NCBI GenBank assembly: GCA_963676845.2
Contig: CAXXKK010000019.1
Coordinates: 1 to 64,000 of the forward strand
DNA length: 64,000 nt
DNA from: G963662675 sp963676845
GTDB taxonomy: Bacteria > Bacteroidota > Bacteroidia > Bacteroidales > Prolixibacteraceae
Reading direction: 5' to 3'
Both the position numbers and the translations under genes were made by a program. The notes below the pieces were generated by a model. That model was given only the letters and a program-made list of their open reading frames with translations, made no database searches and was not told the DNA's origin. Below are positions 47,413-55,113 of this stretch, piece after piece (the first letter of the stretch is position 1; the number at the start of each line of letters is the position of its first letter).

Positions 47413-47441
47413 CAAAAAAAGGAGCTGCCATTGCAACTCCT
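47413..47441 (-). terminator. Terminator of the YwqK-like gene
   Basis: Minus strand GGAGTTGC-AATG-GCAGCTCC, 8-bp stem with one G-U, followed by seven T. 22 bases past the stop. Confidence 0.9.
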
Positions 47442-47462
47442 CTTCCTTAGATGAATTTATTT

Positions 47463-47924
47463 TTAATATTTCACTGAGTTCGCTAATTCCCCGGTATTGG
47501 CATTATACTGTTTCCATATGCCTGTTTTTTCGCCACCATCATACTCCATCTCATAAATTAAAACTCCATTATCATCCCAAATTTTCCAGGAACCATCTTT
47601 TTGACCATTTTTATAGTTAGCCACAGCTACTTTAATATTATCTTCATTATAAGTAACCCAAGTTCCATGCATTTCATTCTTTTTGTACGAACGAACTTCG
47701 TTTAATTGTCCGTCTTCAAAAAAAGTTCTCACTTCGCCATCTTTAAGGCCATTCTCCACTTCAGTAATCATATTCGTATTCCCATTTGGATACTGAGAGG
47801 TAATAACTCCAGTGTACAACTCATTTCCTAAGTAAAATACACCGTCCTTATCCATTATATTTTGTGAAAAAATACTACCTGAAAATAACAATACAACAGT
47901 TAAAAGTAATCCTAGCATTTTCAT
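47463..47924 (-). CDS. Secreted MORN-variant (YwqK-family) repeat protein
   Basis: 153 residues with a signal peptide (about 1-20, LLFSGSIFSQ). Short repeats follow: YPNGNTNMITEVENGLKDGEVRTFFEDGQLNEVRSYKKNEMHGTWVTYN and so on, the G-x-W/F-x-x-Y/F pattern of MORN_2/YwqK proteins. Family members are often named antitoxins, but no toxin lies nearby, so a scaffold role at the surface is equally possible. Confidence 0.8.
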   Translation of the reverse strand: MKMLGLLLTVVLLFSGSIFSQNIMDKDGVFYLGNELYTGVITSQYPNGNTNMITEVENGLKDGEVRTFFEDGQLNEVRSYKKNEMHGTWVTYNEDNIKVAVANYKNGQKDGSWKIWDDNGVLIYEMEYDGGEKTGIWKQYNANTGELANSVKY

Positions 47925-48079
47925 ATCAACCTCCTTTTTTTATTAAATTGTTACTCGATTATTAATATTCTGTTAATACAAATGTAACATTTTTGTAACA
48001 TTGGAAACAAATTATTAATGTTAAGTTTTAAGGTCGAATATAAAATTTAACATTAGAATACTTGAATTAGTATAAAAGG

Positions 48080-48118
48080 AAATGGCCGTATCTGAGATTT
48101 GATACGGCCATTTTTATT
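48080..48118. terminator. Strong hairpin terminator, usable on both strands
   Basis: 13-bp perfect stem AAATGGCCGTATC / GATACGGCCATTT (48080-48092, 48101-48113). A T-run follows on the plus strand and a weaker one on the minus strand. It lies 21 bases past the stop of the minus-strand gene at 48139. Confidence 0.8.
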
Positions 48119-48138
48119 TCGTGTATTTAAACTTTCAA

Positions 48139-48489
48139 CTATTTTTCCATGTCAAGTCTAATCTCAATAGTTTGATTTTCATCATTATTTACTTCTAATT
48201 TCTCAATATCTTCTTGCCGATAAGAAATATATGAAGCATTTAAATTATAAACTCCAGGTTGAATGTTTTCAAAAACAAAATTTCCATCAAAGTCAGTATA
48301 AGCAACTTGGTTCGTACCTTCTAAAGTAACTTTTACGCCAGCTAAAGTTTCATTGGTTGCGTTATCGTTAATAAAACCACTCAAAGAAACAAGATTAGCA
48401 TTTTCTGTACTTACATCATTGTCGTTATTCCCTGCCCAAGACAATGAAACAACCATCGCAATAATTAATGTTAAAAAACCAGCTTTCAT
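48139..48489 (-). CDS. Small secreted carboxypeptidase-regulatory-like (CarboxypepD_reg) domain protein
   Basis: 116 residues. Signal peptide (about 1-19), then a single beta-sandwich domain: GFINDNATNETLAGVKVTLEGTNQVAYTDFDGNFVFENIQPGVYNLNASYISY, as found at the N-terminus of TonB-dependent SusC-like receptors. Here it stands alone with no receptor following. An acidic C-terminus. Function unknown; single-gene unit with a terminator. Confidence 0.8.
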   Translation of the reverse strand: MKAGFLTLIIAMVVSLSWAGNNDNDVSTENANLVSLSGFINDNATNETLAGVKVTLEGTNQVAYTDFDGNFVFENIQPGVYNLNASYISYRQEDIEKLEVNNDENQTIEIRLDMEK

Positions 48490-49273
48490 TATAAGATTGT
48501 ATTTGTTAAAAATTCTCCGTTTATTCTCTCATTAATTTTTAAACAAAAATATTCCAGGCAAATTAACTCAGGATTGCAGTTATATTACATTTCGATTAAT
48601 ATATCATATTCGGTATTTTATTGGGCAGGGATAAGAAATAAATGTACTAAATGAGCCAAAACGATGTGAAAATATTCAATCCTACATCCTGAAAAACACA
48701 AAAGCTCCAATGCATATTTTAGCCTCCAGGAGTTTTTCCCATTTATTCATTGCTTAAAAGCAAGCGAGAATTGAAATCTAAAAATTCAAACAGCAAGGAC
48801 ATTTTTACTTGCTTTTTCTGGGATAGGTAAAAAATTATGCAAAAAAAATCCTCTCCCTTGATATCTCAGGAAGAGGATAACTATTTAACTTGGGAAGATA
48901 AATAGAGATTAATATTTTGCATGTTTGTTTAATTCAAAATTACACAGGTTAGCTATTGGGGTCTTCTCAAATTCTCAATTTCGTCTATCAAATTAACAAA
49001 TACGTCCTTAATCCCTATATATCAACACATTAAAAATTAACAATTTGAATAAATAAATATTTTTTTGTTATTCAATATGTCTTTTTATGAGGCTATTAAC
49101 AGATTTAAAATTGAATTGACATCAATAATTCAATCGATTTCTATTCTCTCAAACAAATCAGATTGTAAAATATGAGATAAAAAAAACTAGCTTCTTAAAG
49201 CTAGTTTATATATTTTAATGGTCATTGATAATTTTTAAAATTGGCCGCCAATCAAAAGGAATAAATATCTCTT
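48490..49273. other. 784-bp gene-poor region with three terminator-like hairpins
   Basis: No convincing gene of normal size. Hairpins: AAAAGCTCC / GGAGTTTTT (48700-48737), ATCCTCT / AGAGGAT with eight T on the minus strand (48841-48878), and AAACTAGCTT / AAGCTAGTTT (49184-49207, loop 4). The last probably terminates trpS. The others have no upstream gene to terminate, so short transcripts may arise here. A 32-codon plus-strand ORF (49077-49175) could be translated but has no supporting features. Confidence 0.4.
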
Positions 49274-50275
49274 CTAAAACAATTTCTTAAACCCTATTAA
49301 TTCTTTCACCTCTTTCAATGTTGTTGCAGCAGATTCCCTCGCTTTTTCGGCTCCCATTTTAGCAACCTTAGCTAAATATTCATCATTCGATAGAATATCC
49401 AATATCCTTTCACGAATAGGTTCCGTAAAAGCGACAATATCTTCGGCTAATTGTTTCTTCATATCACCATACCTGATCTCACATTTTGCATAGTCCTCAT
49501 CAAATTTTTTAACAAGCTCCGCATCAGATACAATATTCATTAACGTAAATAGATTTTGAACCGGTTCCGGCTTTTCGGAATTCATTTCTGTCGGACCAGC
49601 ATCAGTAACAGCCCTCATTACTTTTTTACGAATTACTTTAGGTTCATCAAAAAGATTAATTGCATTACCTTCCGATTTTCCCATTTTTCCACTGCCATCA
49701 AGACCTGGGACTTTAATCAAGTCAGCTCCATCAAATGTAAATGATTGCGGAATAGGAAAAACTTCAGACTTATACATACGATTAAAACGTTTTGCATATT
49801 TCCTTGCCATTTCCAGATTTTGCTCCTGATCTTTTCCAACCGGCACAAAGTTAGCCTTATGTATAATAATATCAGACGCCATCAGCACAGGATAGGTCAA
49901 AAGCCCTGCATTTACATTTTCGGGTTGCTTTCTGGCTTTATCCTTAAACGAAGTTGTCCTTTCCAATTCTCCCAAATAAGCATTCATATTTAAGAAAGTA
50001 TACAACTCTGTAATTTCTGGGACATCGCTCTGAATGAAAATCGTAGATTTCTCAGGATCAATACCACAAGCCAAGTATTCGGCCAAAACTTGTTTAACAC
50101 CAGCCTGAAGATTTTCAGGAGTTGGATGTGTTGTTAACGAATGAATATCTGCAATGAAGAAAAAACAATTAAAATCCTCCTGCATTTTAAGGAAATTCCT
50201 TATTGCGCCAAAATAATTACCTAAGTGTAAATATCCTGTTGGCCTAATGCCACTTACTACCGTTGGTTTTTTCAT
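49274..50275 (-). CDS. trpS: Tryptophanyl-tRNA synthetase
   Basis: 333 residues from the ATG at 50275 (MKKPTVVSGIRPTGYLHLGNY). The frame extends 19 codons further upstream, but that part is not conserved and overlaps the promoter boxes. Class I synthetase: the HIGH-like motif is PTGYLHLGNYFG and KMSKS appears as GKMGKS. Charges tRNA-Trp. Divergent from rbfA across about 190 bp. Confidence 0.93.
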   Translation of the reverse strand: MKKPTVVSGIRPTGYLHLGNYFGAIRNFLKMQEDFNCFFFIADIHSLTTHPTPENLQAGVKQVLAEYLACGIDPEKSTIFIQSDVPEITELYTFLNMNAYLGELERTTSFKDKARKQPENVNAGLLTYPVLMASDIIIHKANFVPVGKDQEQNLEMARKYAKRFNRMYKSEVFPIPQSFTFDGADLIKVPGLDGSGKMGKSEGNAINLFDEPKVIRKKVMRAVTDAGPTEMNSEKPEPVQNLFTLMNIVSDAELVKKFDEDYAKCEIRYGDMKKQLAEDIVAFTEPIRERILDILSNDEYLAKVAKMGAEKARESAATTLKEVKELIGFKKLF

Positions 50276-50303
50276 ACGATGAATGAAATAATATAATGAG
50301 CTG

Positions 50304-50333
50304 CAAAAATAAAGTGAATCACTGAAACACAAA
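50304..50333 (-). promoter_or_regulatory. Candidate Bacteroidota-type promoter of trpS
   Basis: On the minus strand TTTG (50330-50333) is followed after 18 bases by TATTTTTG (50304-50311), matching the TTTG / TAnnTTTG pattern of Bacteroidota. It would start transcription about 20-25 bases before the chosen ATG, supporting that start. Confidence 0.5.
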
Positions 50334-50463
50334 AATTTATTTTCATTACCAGCTAAAAGTAAAATTATTTAAGAAATATTCTTAATCGTTTTTTGAGCAC
50401 TCCGTCCAAAACAAAAGGCTAGAGTATTTTGCTTACCTTTGCAACAGACAATTAATTACGAAA

Positions 50464-50802
50464 ATGGAATCTACCCGACAGCAAAAAATAAACAGATTAT
50501 TACAGAAAGATCTGGCCGATATTTTTCAAAAAGAAAGTCAAACCATGTTTAGGGGAAAAATGATCAGTGTTACCGTTGTTCGTGTAACACCCGATCTGGC
50601 TTTAGCAAGAGTCTACTTAAGCATCTTTCCCTCGGATAATGCAAAAGAGATATTGAAAGAAATACGCATAGTCAACCCAAAGATTCGAGGAATACTGGGA
50701 CGCAAAGTGGGCAAACAATTAAGGGTTGTTCCTGAATTAGAATTTTATATTGACGATAGTCTCGATTATATCGATAATATTGACCGCCTTCTGAAGTCCT
50801 GA
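50464..50802 (+). CDS. rbfA: Ribosome-binding factor A
   Basis: 112 residues. Assists 30S maturation by acting on 16S rRNA processing. KH-fold: STRQQKINRLLQKDLADIFQKE start, SVTVVRVTPDLALARVYLSIFP, and RPELEFYIDDSLDY-type end (VVPELEFYIDDSLDYIDNIDRLL). First of three tightly packed plus-strand genes with the methyltransferase and permease. Confidence 0.95.
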   Translation: MESTRQQKINRLLQKDLADIFQKESQTMFRGKMISVTVVRVTPDLALARVYLSIFPSDNAKEILKEIRIVNPKIRGILGRKVGKQLRVVPELEFYIDDSLDYIDNIDRLLKS

Positions 50803-50803
50803 T

Positions 50804-51619
50804 ATGCAATACGATCCGATAAAACGTTCACTGGGAAAATTTTTCAACCAATCATCTTCATTAAGAAAGCTGTTTTACAGCCTTCTGGATTTACTTTTAC
50901 TTCGTGCCTGGCATGTTAAAAAGGAATTAAAAAAGATTTCGCTTCCCGACAACTCTTTCATCTTGGATGCAGGCTCCGGTTTTGGTCAATACACCTACCG
51001 TATGAGCCGTATTTTTTCTAATTCTTCCATCCTTGCCGTCGATGTAAAAGAAGAGCAAATAACTGATTGCAATCAATTTTTTCAGCAAATAGGGCAATCT
51101 TCGAGAGTAAAATTTGAAGTCGCAGATTTAACAACTTTTTCAGAACCGGATCATTATAAACTTATCCTTTCGGTAGATGTAATGGAACATATTGAGGAAG
51201 ACGTGCAGGTGTTCAAGAATTTTTATAAATCACTCACAGATGATGGCGTTTTATTAATCTCCACACCCTCAGATCAGGGAGGTTCTGACACACATGACCA
51301 CGATCACGAAGAAGGAGCACATGGTTTTGTTGATGAACATGTTCGGGACGGTTATGGAATTAATGAAATTGAAGAAAAACTAAAAGTTGCAGGCTTTTCA
51401 AAAATTGAAAGTTGTTACTCATACGGAACACCCGGGAAAATCTCATGGGCATTATCCATGAAGTATCCTATTCAATTACTGGGAGTCAGCAAACTATTTT
51501 TCGTAATTCTTCCTTTTTACTTCATCATTGCATTTCCAATTTCAGCAATCCTAAATTATTTCGATATTAGAGGGAAACATAAAACAGGTACCGGATTAAT
51601 TGTTAAAGCTTATAAATAA
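50804..51619 (+). CDS. Class I SAM-dependent methyltransferase
   Basis: 271 residues. SAM site FILDAGSGFGQYTYRMSRIF (about 54-73) with acidic DVKEEQ after strand 2; VEVADL-like FEVADL and LSVDVMEHIEED (motif IV) follow. A His/Asp-rich DTHDHDHEEGAHGFVDEH stretch (about 162-179) could bind metal. The C-terminus has a hydrophobic segment (about 230-250), suggesting membrane attachment. Starts two bases after the rbfA stop. Substrate unknown; ubiquinone/lipid-type methyltransferases look similar. Confidence 0.85.
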   Translation: MQYDPIKRSLGKFFNQSSSLRKLFYSLLDLLLLRAWHVKKELKKISLPDNSFILDAGSGFGQYTYRMSRIFSNSSILAVDVKEEQITDCNQFFQQIGQSSRVKFEVADLTTFSEPDHYKLILSVDVMEHIEEDVQVFKNFYKSLTDDGVLLISTPSDQGGSDTHDHDHEEGAHGFVDEHVRDGYGINEIEEKLKVAGFSKIESCYSYGTPGKISWALSMKYPIQLLGVSKLFFVILPFYFIIAFPISAILNYFDIRGKHKTGTGLIVKAYK

Positions 51620-52825
51620 GTGAAATTAGCATTTCAAATAGCACGTCGTTATCTGGTCTCGAAAAAGTCGGTTAATGTAATTAACCTAATTTCGGCGCTT
51701 TCTGTAATAGGTGTTGCTGTAGGAACAATGGCGCTAATTGTAGTACTTTCTGCTTTTAATGGGATTGACAATTTCGTACAAAAACTCCTATCCAGCTTCG
51801 ATCCGGACTTGAAAATCACAGCTGTTGAGGGGAAAAGTTTTTCCATAGAAAACAATGGTTTTGATGACGTTTTTAAGCTTGAAGGAATTGCTGATTATAC
51901 GAAAGTAGTTGAAGACAACGCACTACTTAGATACAACAACAGTCAAGAATATGCTGTAGTTAAAGGAGTTGAAGACAACTACGCTTCATTCTCAGGATTA
52001 GACTCAACCTTACTTGCCGGAGAATTTACCTTAAAGAAAGGATCAATCTCCTATGCTGTTTTAGGACAAGGAGTAGCCAATAATCTTTCAGTGGGACTCA
52101 CATTTATTGATGCTATTGAAGTTTATTATCCGAAGAAAGAACAAAGCAACTTATTGAGTTTGGAAGGTTCTTTCAACCGTGGATATTTCTATCCATCAGC
52201 TTTTTTTTCGGTACAACAGGAAATCGATGATTCTTATATGATTGTCCCTATAGAATCAGCACGCAAAATTTTTGAAATTGAAGAAGGGTTAACTTCAATT
52301 GAAATTAAAGCCGTAAACTCTTTAACCGTAAACGATGTAAAAAAACAGATCCAAAATATACTTGGTGATCAATACCTGGTACAAGATCGTTTTGAACAAC
52401 ACGAACTGATCTATCGGATTATGCGATCCGAAAAATGGAGTAGTTTCATGATACTAAGTTTCATTTTGGTTATCGCTTCTTTTAACCTCCTGGGATCTCT
52501 TACCATGATCATCATTGATAAAAAAGATGATATTCATATATTGAGAAGCATGGGAGCTAACTCAAAACTTATACGTCGTATATTCCTTTTTGAAGGCTGG
52601 TTGGTTTCTGCATCCGGAGCAACAGTTGGACTTATACTGGGAATTATTCTTGTATGGGCACAAAAGAATTTTGAATTGCTTAAATTTCCCGGCGACGGAA
52701 CTTTTGCAATATCAGCTTACCCTGTACAACTTCAGTTTTTAGATGTTTTAGCTACCTTATTTATTGTTTTAGTAATTGGCTTACTTATTGCCTGGTATGC
52801 CATTAGGAATCTTGCTGAGAAATAA
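51620..52825 (+). CDS. ABC transporter permease, LolC/LolE-FtsX family
   Basis: 401 residues, GTG start directly after the preceding stop. TM1 (about 22-45), a periplasmic MacB-like core (46-265), then TM2-4 (about 270-395) with the FtsX pattern (HILRSMGANSKLIRRIFLFEGWLVS). It probably extracts lipoproteins toward the outer membrane; no LolD ATPase is adjacent, so its partner is encoded elsewhere. Convergent with the DAHP synthase gene. Confidence 0.88.
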   Translation: MKLAFQIARRYLVSKKSVNVINLISALSVIGVAVGTMALIVVLSAFNGIDNFVQKLLSSFDPDLKITAVEGKSFSIENNGFDDVFKLEGIADYTKVVEDNALLRYNNSQEYAVVKGVEDNYASFSGLDSTLLAGEFTLKKGSISYAVLGQGVANNLSVGLTFIDAIEVYYPKKEQSNLLSLEGSFNRGYFYPSAFFSVQQEIDDSYMIVPIESARKIFEIEEGLTSIEIKAVNSLTVNDVKKQIQNILGDQYLVQDRFEQHELIYRIMRSEKWSSFMILSFILVIASFNLLGSLTMIIIDKKDDIHILRSMGANSKLIRRIFLFEGWLVSASGATVGLILGIILVWAQKNFELLKFPGDGTFAISAYPVQLQFLDVLATLFIVLVIGLLIAWYAIRNLAEK

Positions 52826-52853
52826 AAAGGCCACCCCTTAAGGCAGCCTTTTG
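52824..52853. terminator. Bidirectional terminator between the permease and DAHP synthase-chorismate mutase genes
   Basis: AAAAGGC / GCCTTTT (52825-52831, 52846-52852) with inner CC-TTAA-GG. It lies at the point where the plus-strand permease gene and the minus-strand aro gene converge, with A/T tails on both sides. Confidence 0.7.
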
Positions 52854-52872
52854 ATAACTATTCAAAATCCGA

Positions 52873-53964
52873 TTATTCACTATCCATAATCTCTGTTTGC
52901 GTACGAACTGAATCTTCGTGAATTAACTGGAATAAGATTTTAATAAATGTGCTGTCTAGATTCAGACCCTCACCTTGCTGTGTTCGTTTTTCCATCAATT
53001 CAGTCCATCGACTAATTTGAAGGGCAGTAACATTATTATCTTTCTTAAACTGACCAATCTGACGAACAACTTCCATACGAGAGGCCAGAACCTCCATCAA
53101 TTCACCATCAATTGCATCTATACGCCCCCTCAATGCTTCCAAATGATTTTCAAACTGCTCATTATCTGCATATTCATTCCTAACTACCAATTTGTCAAGC
53201 ATCGTTGAAAGATCCTCCGGAGTTAGCTGTTGATCTTTATCACTTAATGCACATGAAGGATCACGATGTGATTCAATCATCAACCCATCCATCCCCATAT
53301 CGAATGCCTTTTGCGAAATTTCCAATAAGTATTCACGTTTTCCCGCGATATGACTTGGATCACATATGATTGGAAGATTTGGCATTAATCGTTTAATCTC
53401 GATAAAAGTTTTCCAGCTTGGGTAATTTCTGTATTTCGTTTCACGAAAAGGAGTAAATCCCCGATGAATTCCAACTAACTTCGTAATTCCGGACTGGCTT
53501 AATCTTTCCAAGGCTCCCATCCATAATTGCACATCCGGATTTACTGGATTTTTTACCATAACAATTGCATCTGTTCCTTTCACTACATCTGCAATTTCCT
53601 GAACAACAAAAGGGCTGGCAGTAGAACGAGCTCCCACCCAAAGGACATCTAATCCGGCTTTTAAAGCTTCTTCAGTATGTTGAGCGTTCGCAACTTCTGT
53701 CCCAATCATTAAACCTGTTTCCTCTTTAACCTGCTGCATCCATTTTAATCCTACAGAACCAACTCCTTCGAAACTACCAGGCCTGGTTCTGGGTTTCCAT
53801 ACACCACCACGAAACACATGGACTCTTTTGTCTTTCACTAACTGACGTGCGGTATCCATTGTTTGCTCCTCTGTTTCAAGGCTACATGGCCCCGAAATTA
53901 GCAAAGGGTTTTTCTTATCTGCCAACCAGGAATGAATTGGCTTAATCTCTAAATCTATTCCCAT
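52873..53964 (-). CDS. Bifunctional DAHP synthase / chorismate mutase (type II)
   Basis: 363 residues. The N-terminal half (about 1-262) is class I DAHP synthase (PLLISGPCSLETEEQ, RGGVWKPRTRPGSFEG, ICDPSHIAGKRE), making the first intermediate of aromatic synthesis. The C-terminal half (about 270-355; LRGRIDAIDGELMEVLASRMEVVRQIGQFKK) is an AroQ chorismate mutase giving prephenate. The fusion couples the pathway's entry to the phenylalanine/tyrosine branch. Immediately downstream of tyrA (start abuts its stop), so cotranscribed and governed by the same leader attenuator. Confidence 0.95.
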   Translation of the reverse strand: MGIDLEIKPIHSWLADKKNPLLISGPCSLETEEQTMDTARQLVKDKRVHVFRGGVWKPRTRPGSFEGVGSVGLKWMQQVKEETGLMIGTEVANAQHTEEALKAGLDVLWVGARSTASPFVVQEIADVVKGTDAIVMVKNPVNPDVQLWMGALERLSQSGITKLVGIHRGFTPFRETKYRNYPSWKTFIEIKRLMPNLPIICDPSHIAGKREYLLEISQKAFDMGMDGLMIESHRDPSCALSDKDQQLTPEDLSTMLDKLVVRNEYADNEQFENHLEALRGRIDAIDGELMEVLASRMEVVRQIGQFKKDNNVTALQISRWTELMEKRTQQGEGLNLDSTFIKILFQLIHEDSVRTQTEIMDSE

Positions 53965-54858
53965 TTATTTCGTATAAAATTTAACAATCTTCTCTTCATT
54001 TTTAATCAAAGAATGGTTCCCCCCATTTAGAATCTCCCTGATTTTATTCGCATTTTTCATCAAAGCATACATCTTCTCTTCATCATTTTCTATGCTTTCT
54101 TTAAACTCTTTTAAGTGTTTAATGTACACCTCAAGAGACTCAACCACGTATTCTTTATTTTGTTGAAAGATTGGGCCCCACATGGTAGGCGTACTTTTAG
54201 CAAGTCGAACTGTTGATCGAAAACCTCCACTTGCCAAGTCGAAAATGATTGATCTGTCTTCTTTATCCTGAACAGCATTCGCCAAAGCATAAGCAGCAGC
54301 ATGCGGTAAATGAGAAATAAAAGCAGTACTATGATCCTGCTCATCGGAAGACATATAAGCAATATCCATCTCTAAAGATTGGAACATCTTCTCAATCAAA
54401 GCTAAGTGCTGTGGCCCTGTCTTCTCCTGATCACAAATGATTGCCATTTTCCCTTTGAAAAGCCCCTCAATTGCAGCAGTAGGTCCTGAATTCTCTGTAC
54501 CTGACATAGGGTGAGCAGCAACATAATTTCTCCGTTTAGGATGATTTTCAACTTTTTGTGCAATAATCGCCTTGGTCGATCCCATATCAGTTACCGTTGT
54601 ATGCTCTGGAATAATATTCAGCACATGAGGCAATACTTCCAAAACCTTATCTACAGGAATAGCAATGATTACCATGTCCGCATGTTTTACTGCTTCCTCC
54701 AGTGGCATTATCTCATCTACCAATCCTATCTCAAGAGCTTTTGAGGCATTCTCTTCACTGGAATCAACACCTGTAATATGCGATGTAAATTTTTTCTTAC
54801 GTAGATCTTTTACAATTGATCCACCAATCAAACCCAAACCAACAAGAGTTATTTTCAT
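53965..54858 (-). CDS. tyrA: Prephenate dehydrogenase
   Basis: 297 residues. Oxidises prephenate to 4-hydroxyphenylpyruvate for tyrosine. NAD-binding LVGLGLIGGSIVKDLRKK (5-22) with Asp at the strand-2 end (GVDSSEE); the substrate site includes AHPMSGTE (about 118-125). Short form without an ACT domain, so feedback regulation may instead come from the RNA leader. First gene of the tyrA-DAHP synthase/chorismate mutase operon, preceded 13 bases earlier by a strong terminator and an aromatic leader peptide. Confidence 0.93.
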   Translation of the reverse strand: MKITLVGLGLIGGSIVKDLRKKKFTSHITGVDSSEENASKALEIGLVDEIMPLEEAVKHADMVIIAIPVDKVLEVLPHVLNIIPEHTTVTDMGSTKAIIAQKVENHPKRRNYVAAHPMSGTENSGPTAAIEGLFKGKMAIICDQEKTGPQHLALIEKMFQSLEMDIAYMSSDEQDHSTAFISHLPHAAAYALANAVQDKEDRSIIFDLASGGFRSTVRLAKSTPTMWGPIFQQNKEYVVESLEVYIKHLKEFKESIENDEEKMYALMKNANKIREILNGGNHSLIKNEEKIVKFYTK

Positions 54859-54870
54859 AGTTTTTAAAAT

Positions 54871-54899
54871 AAAAAAGGTCCCGATTACCTCGGGACCTT
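54871..54899 (-). terminator. Intrinsic terminator of the tyrA leader (attenuator)
   Basis: Minus strand AAGGTCCCGA (90-99 side) pairs TCGGGACCTT across a 5-base loop (10-bp stem, 54875-54899), then six T. It lies after a leader ORF and before tyrA, with no complete gene upstream on that strand: a leader terminator. The 5' arm GGTCCC can alternatively pair with GGGGTC at 54942-54947 inside the leader ORF (six pairs, two G-U), a plausible antiterminator. Confidence 0.85.
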
Positions 54900-54932
54900 C
54901 CAGTTTCTTATCTTTAAAAATTTAGCAATAGA

Positions 54933-55001
54933 CTACTGTTCGACCCCGTTTATTGAAGCGAAAAAGTAATACCAGAAATAATATGATTTGCTAAATTTCA
55001 T
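54933..55001 (-). CDS. tyrA leader peptide rich in aromatic residues (attenuator peptide)
   Basis: 22 residues, ATG at 55001, TAG ending at 54933. Residues 7-14 are eight consecutive aromatic residues (YYFWYYFF: four Tyr, three Phe, one Trp), with another Phe at 3. This sits between a -7 box (55024-55031) and the intrinsic terminator ahead of tyrA. Shortage of charged tRNA-Tyr, -Phe or -Trp would stall ribosomes in the tract, exposing the GGGGTC segment three codons before the stop and favouring read-through. Composition, order and positions are seen; the mechanism is inferred from known attenuators such as pheA and trp. Confidence 0.85.
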   Translation of the reverse strand: MKFSKSYYFWYYFFASINGVEQ

Positions 55002-55023
55002 TCTTAACAATCTTTGTTGCCTG

Positions 55024-55031
55024 CAAATATA
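55024..55031 (-). promoter_or_regulatory. -7 promoter box of the tyrA leader transcript
   Basis: Minus strand TATATTTG matches the Bacteroidota TAnnTTTG box. It would place the transcription start about 15 bases before the leader ATG. I do not see a clear -33 TTTG. Confidence 0.5.
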
Positions 55032-55113
55032 GAATAATTATTTAATAACTGTTTTACTTGTATGATTATATTTTGTTACAATAAACACTCATAACAATTA
55101 CAAATTGAATTAT

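Noticed and set aside
47463..47924. Toxin-antitoxin pair suggested by the YwqK family name
   Set aside because: The protein is secreted and no toxin-like neighbour exists.
49274..50332. Longer trpS starting at 50332
   Set aside because: The extra 19 residues are not conserved in TrpS and overlap a good TTTG/TAnnTTTG promoter.
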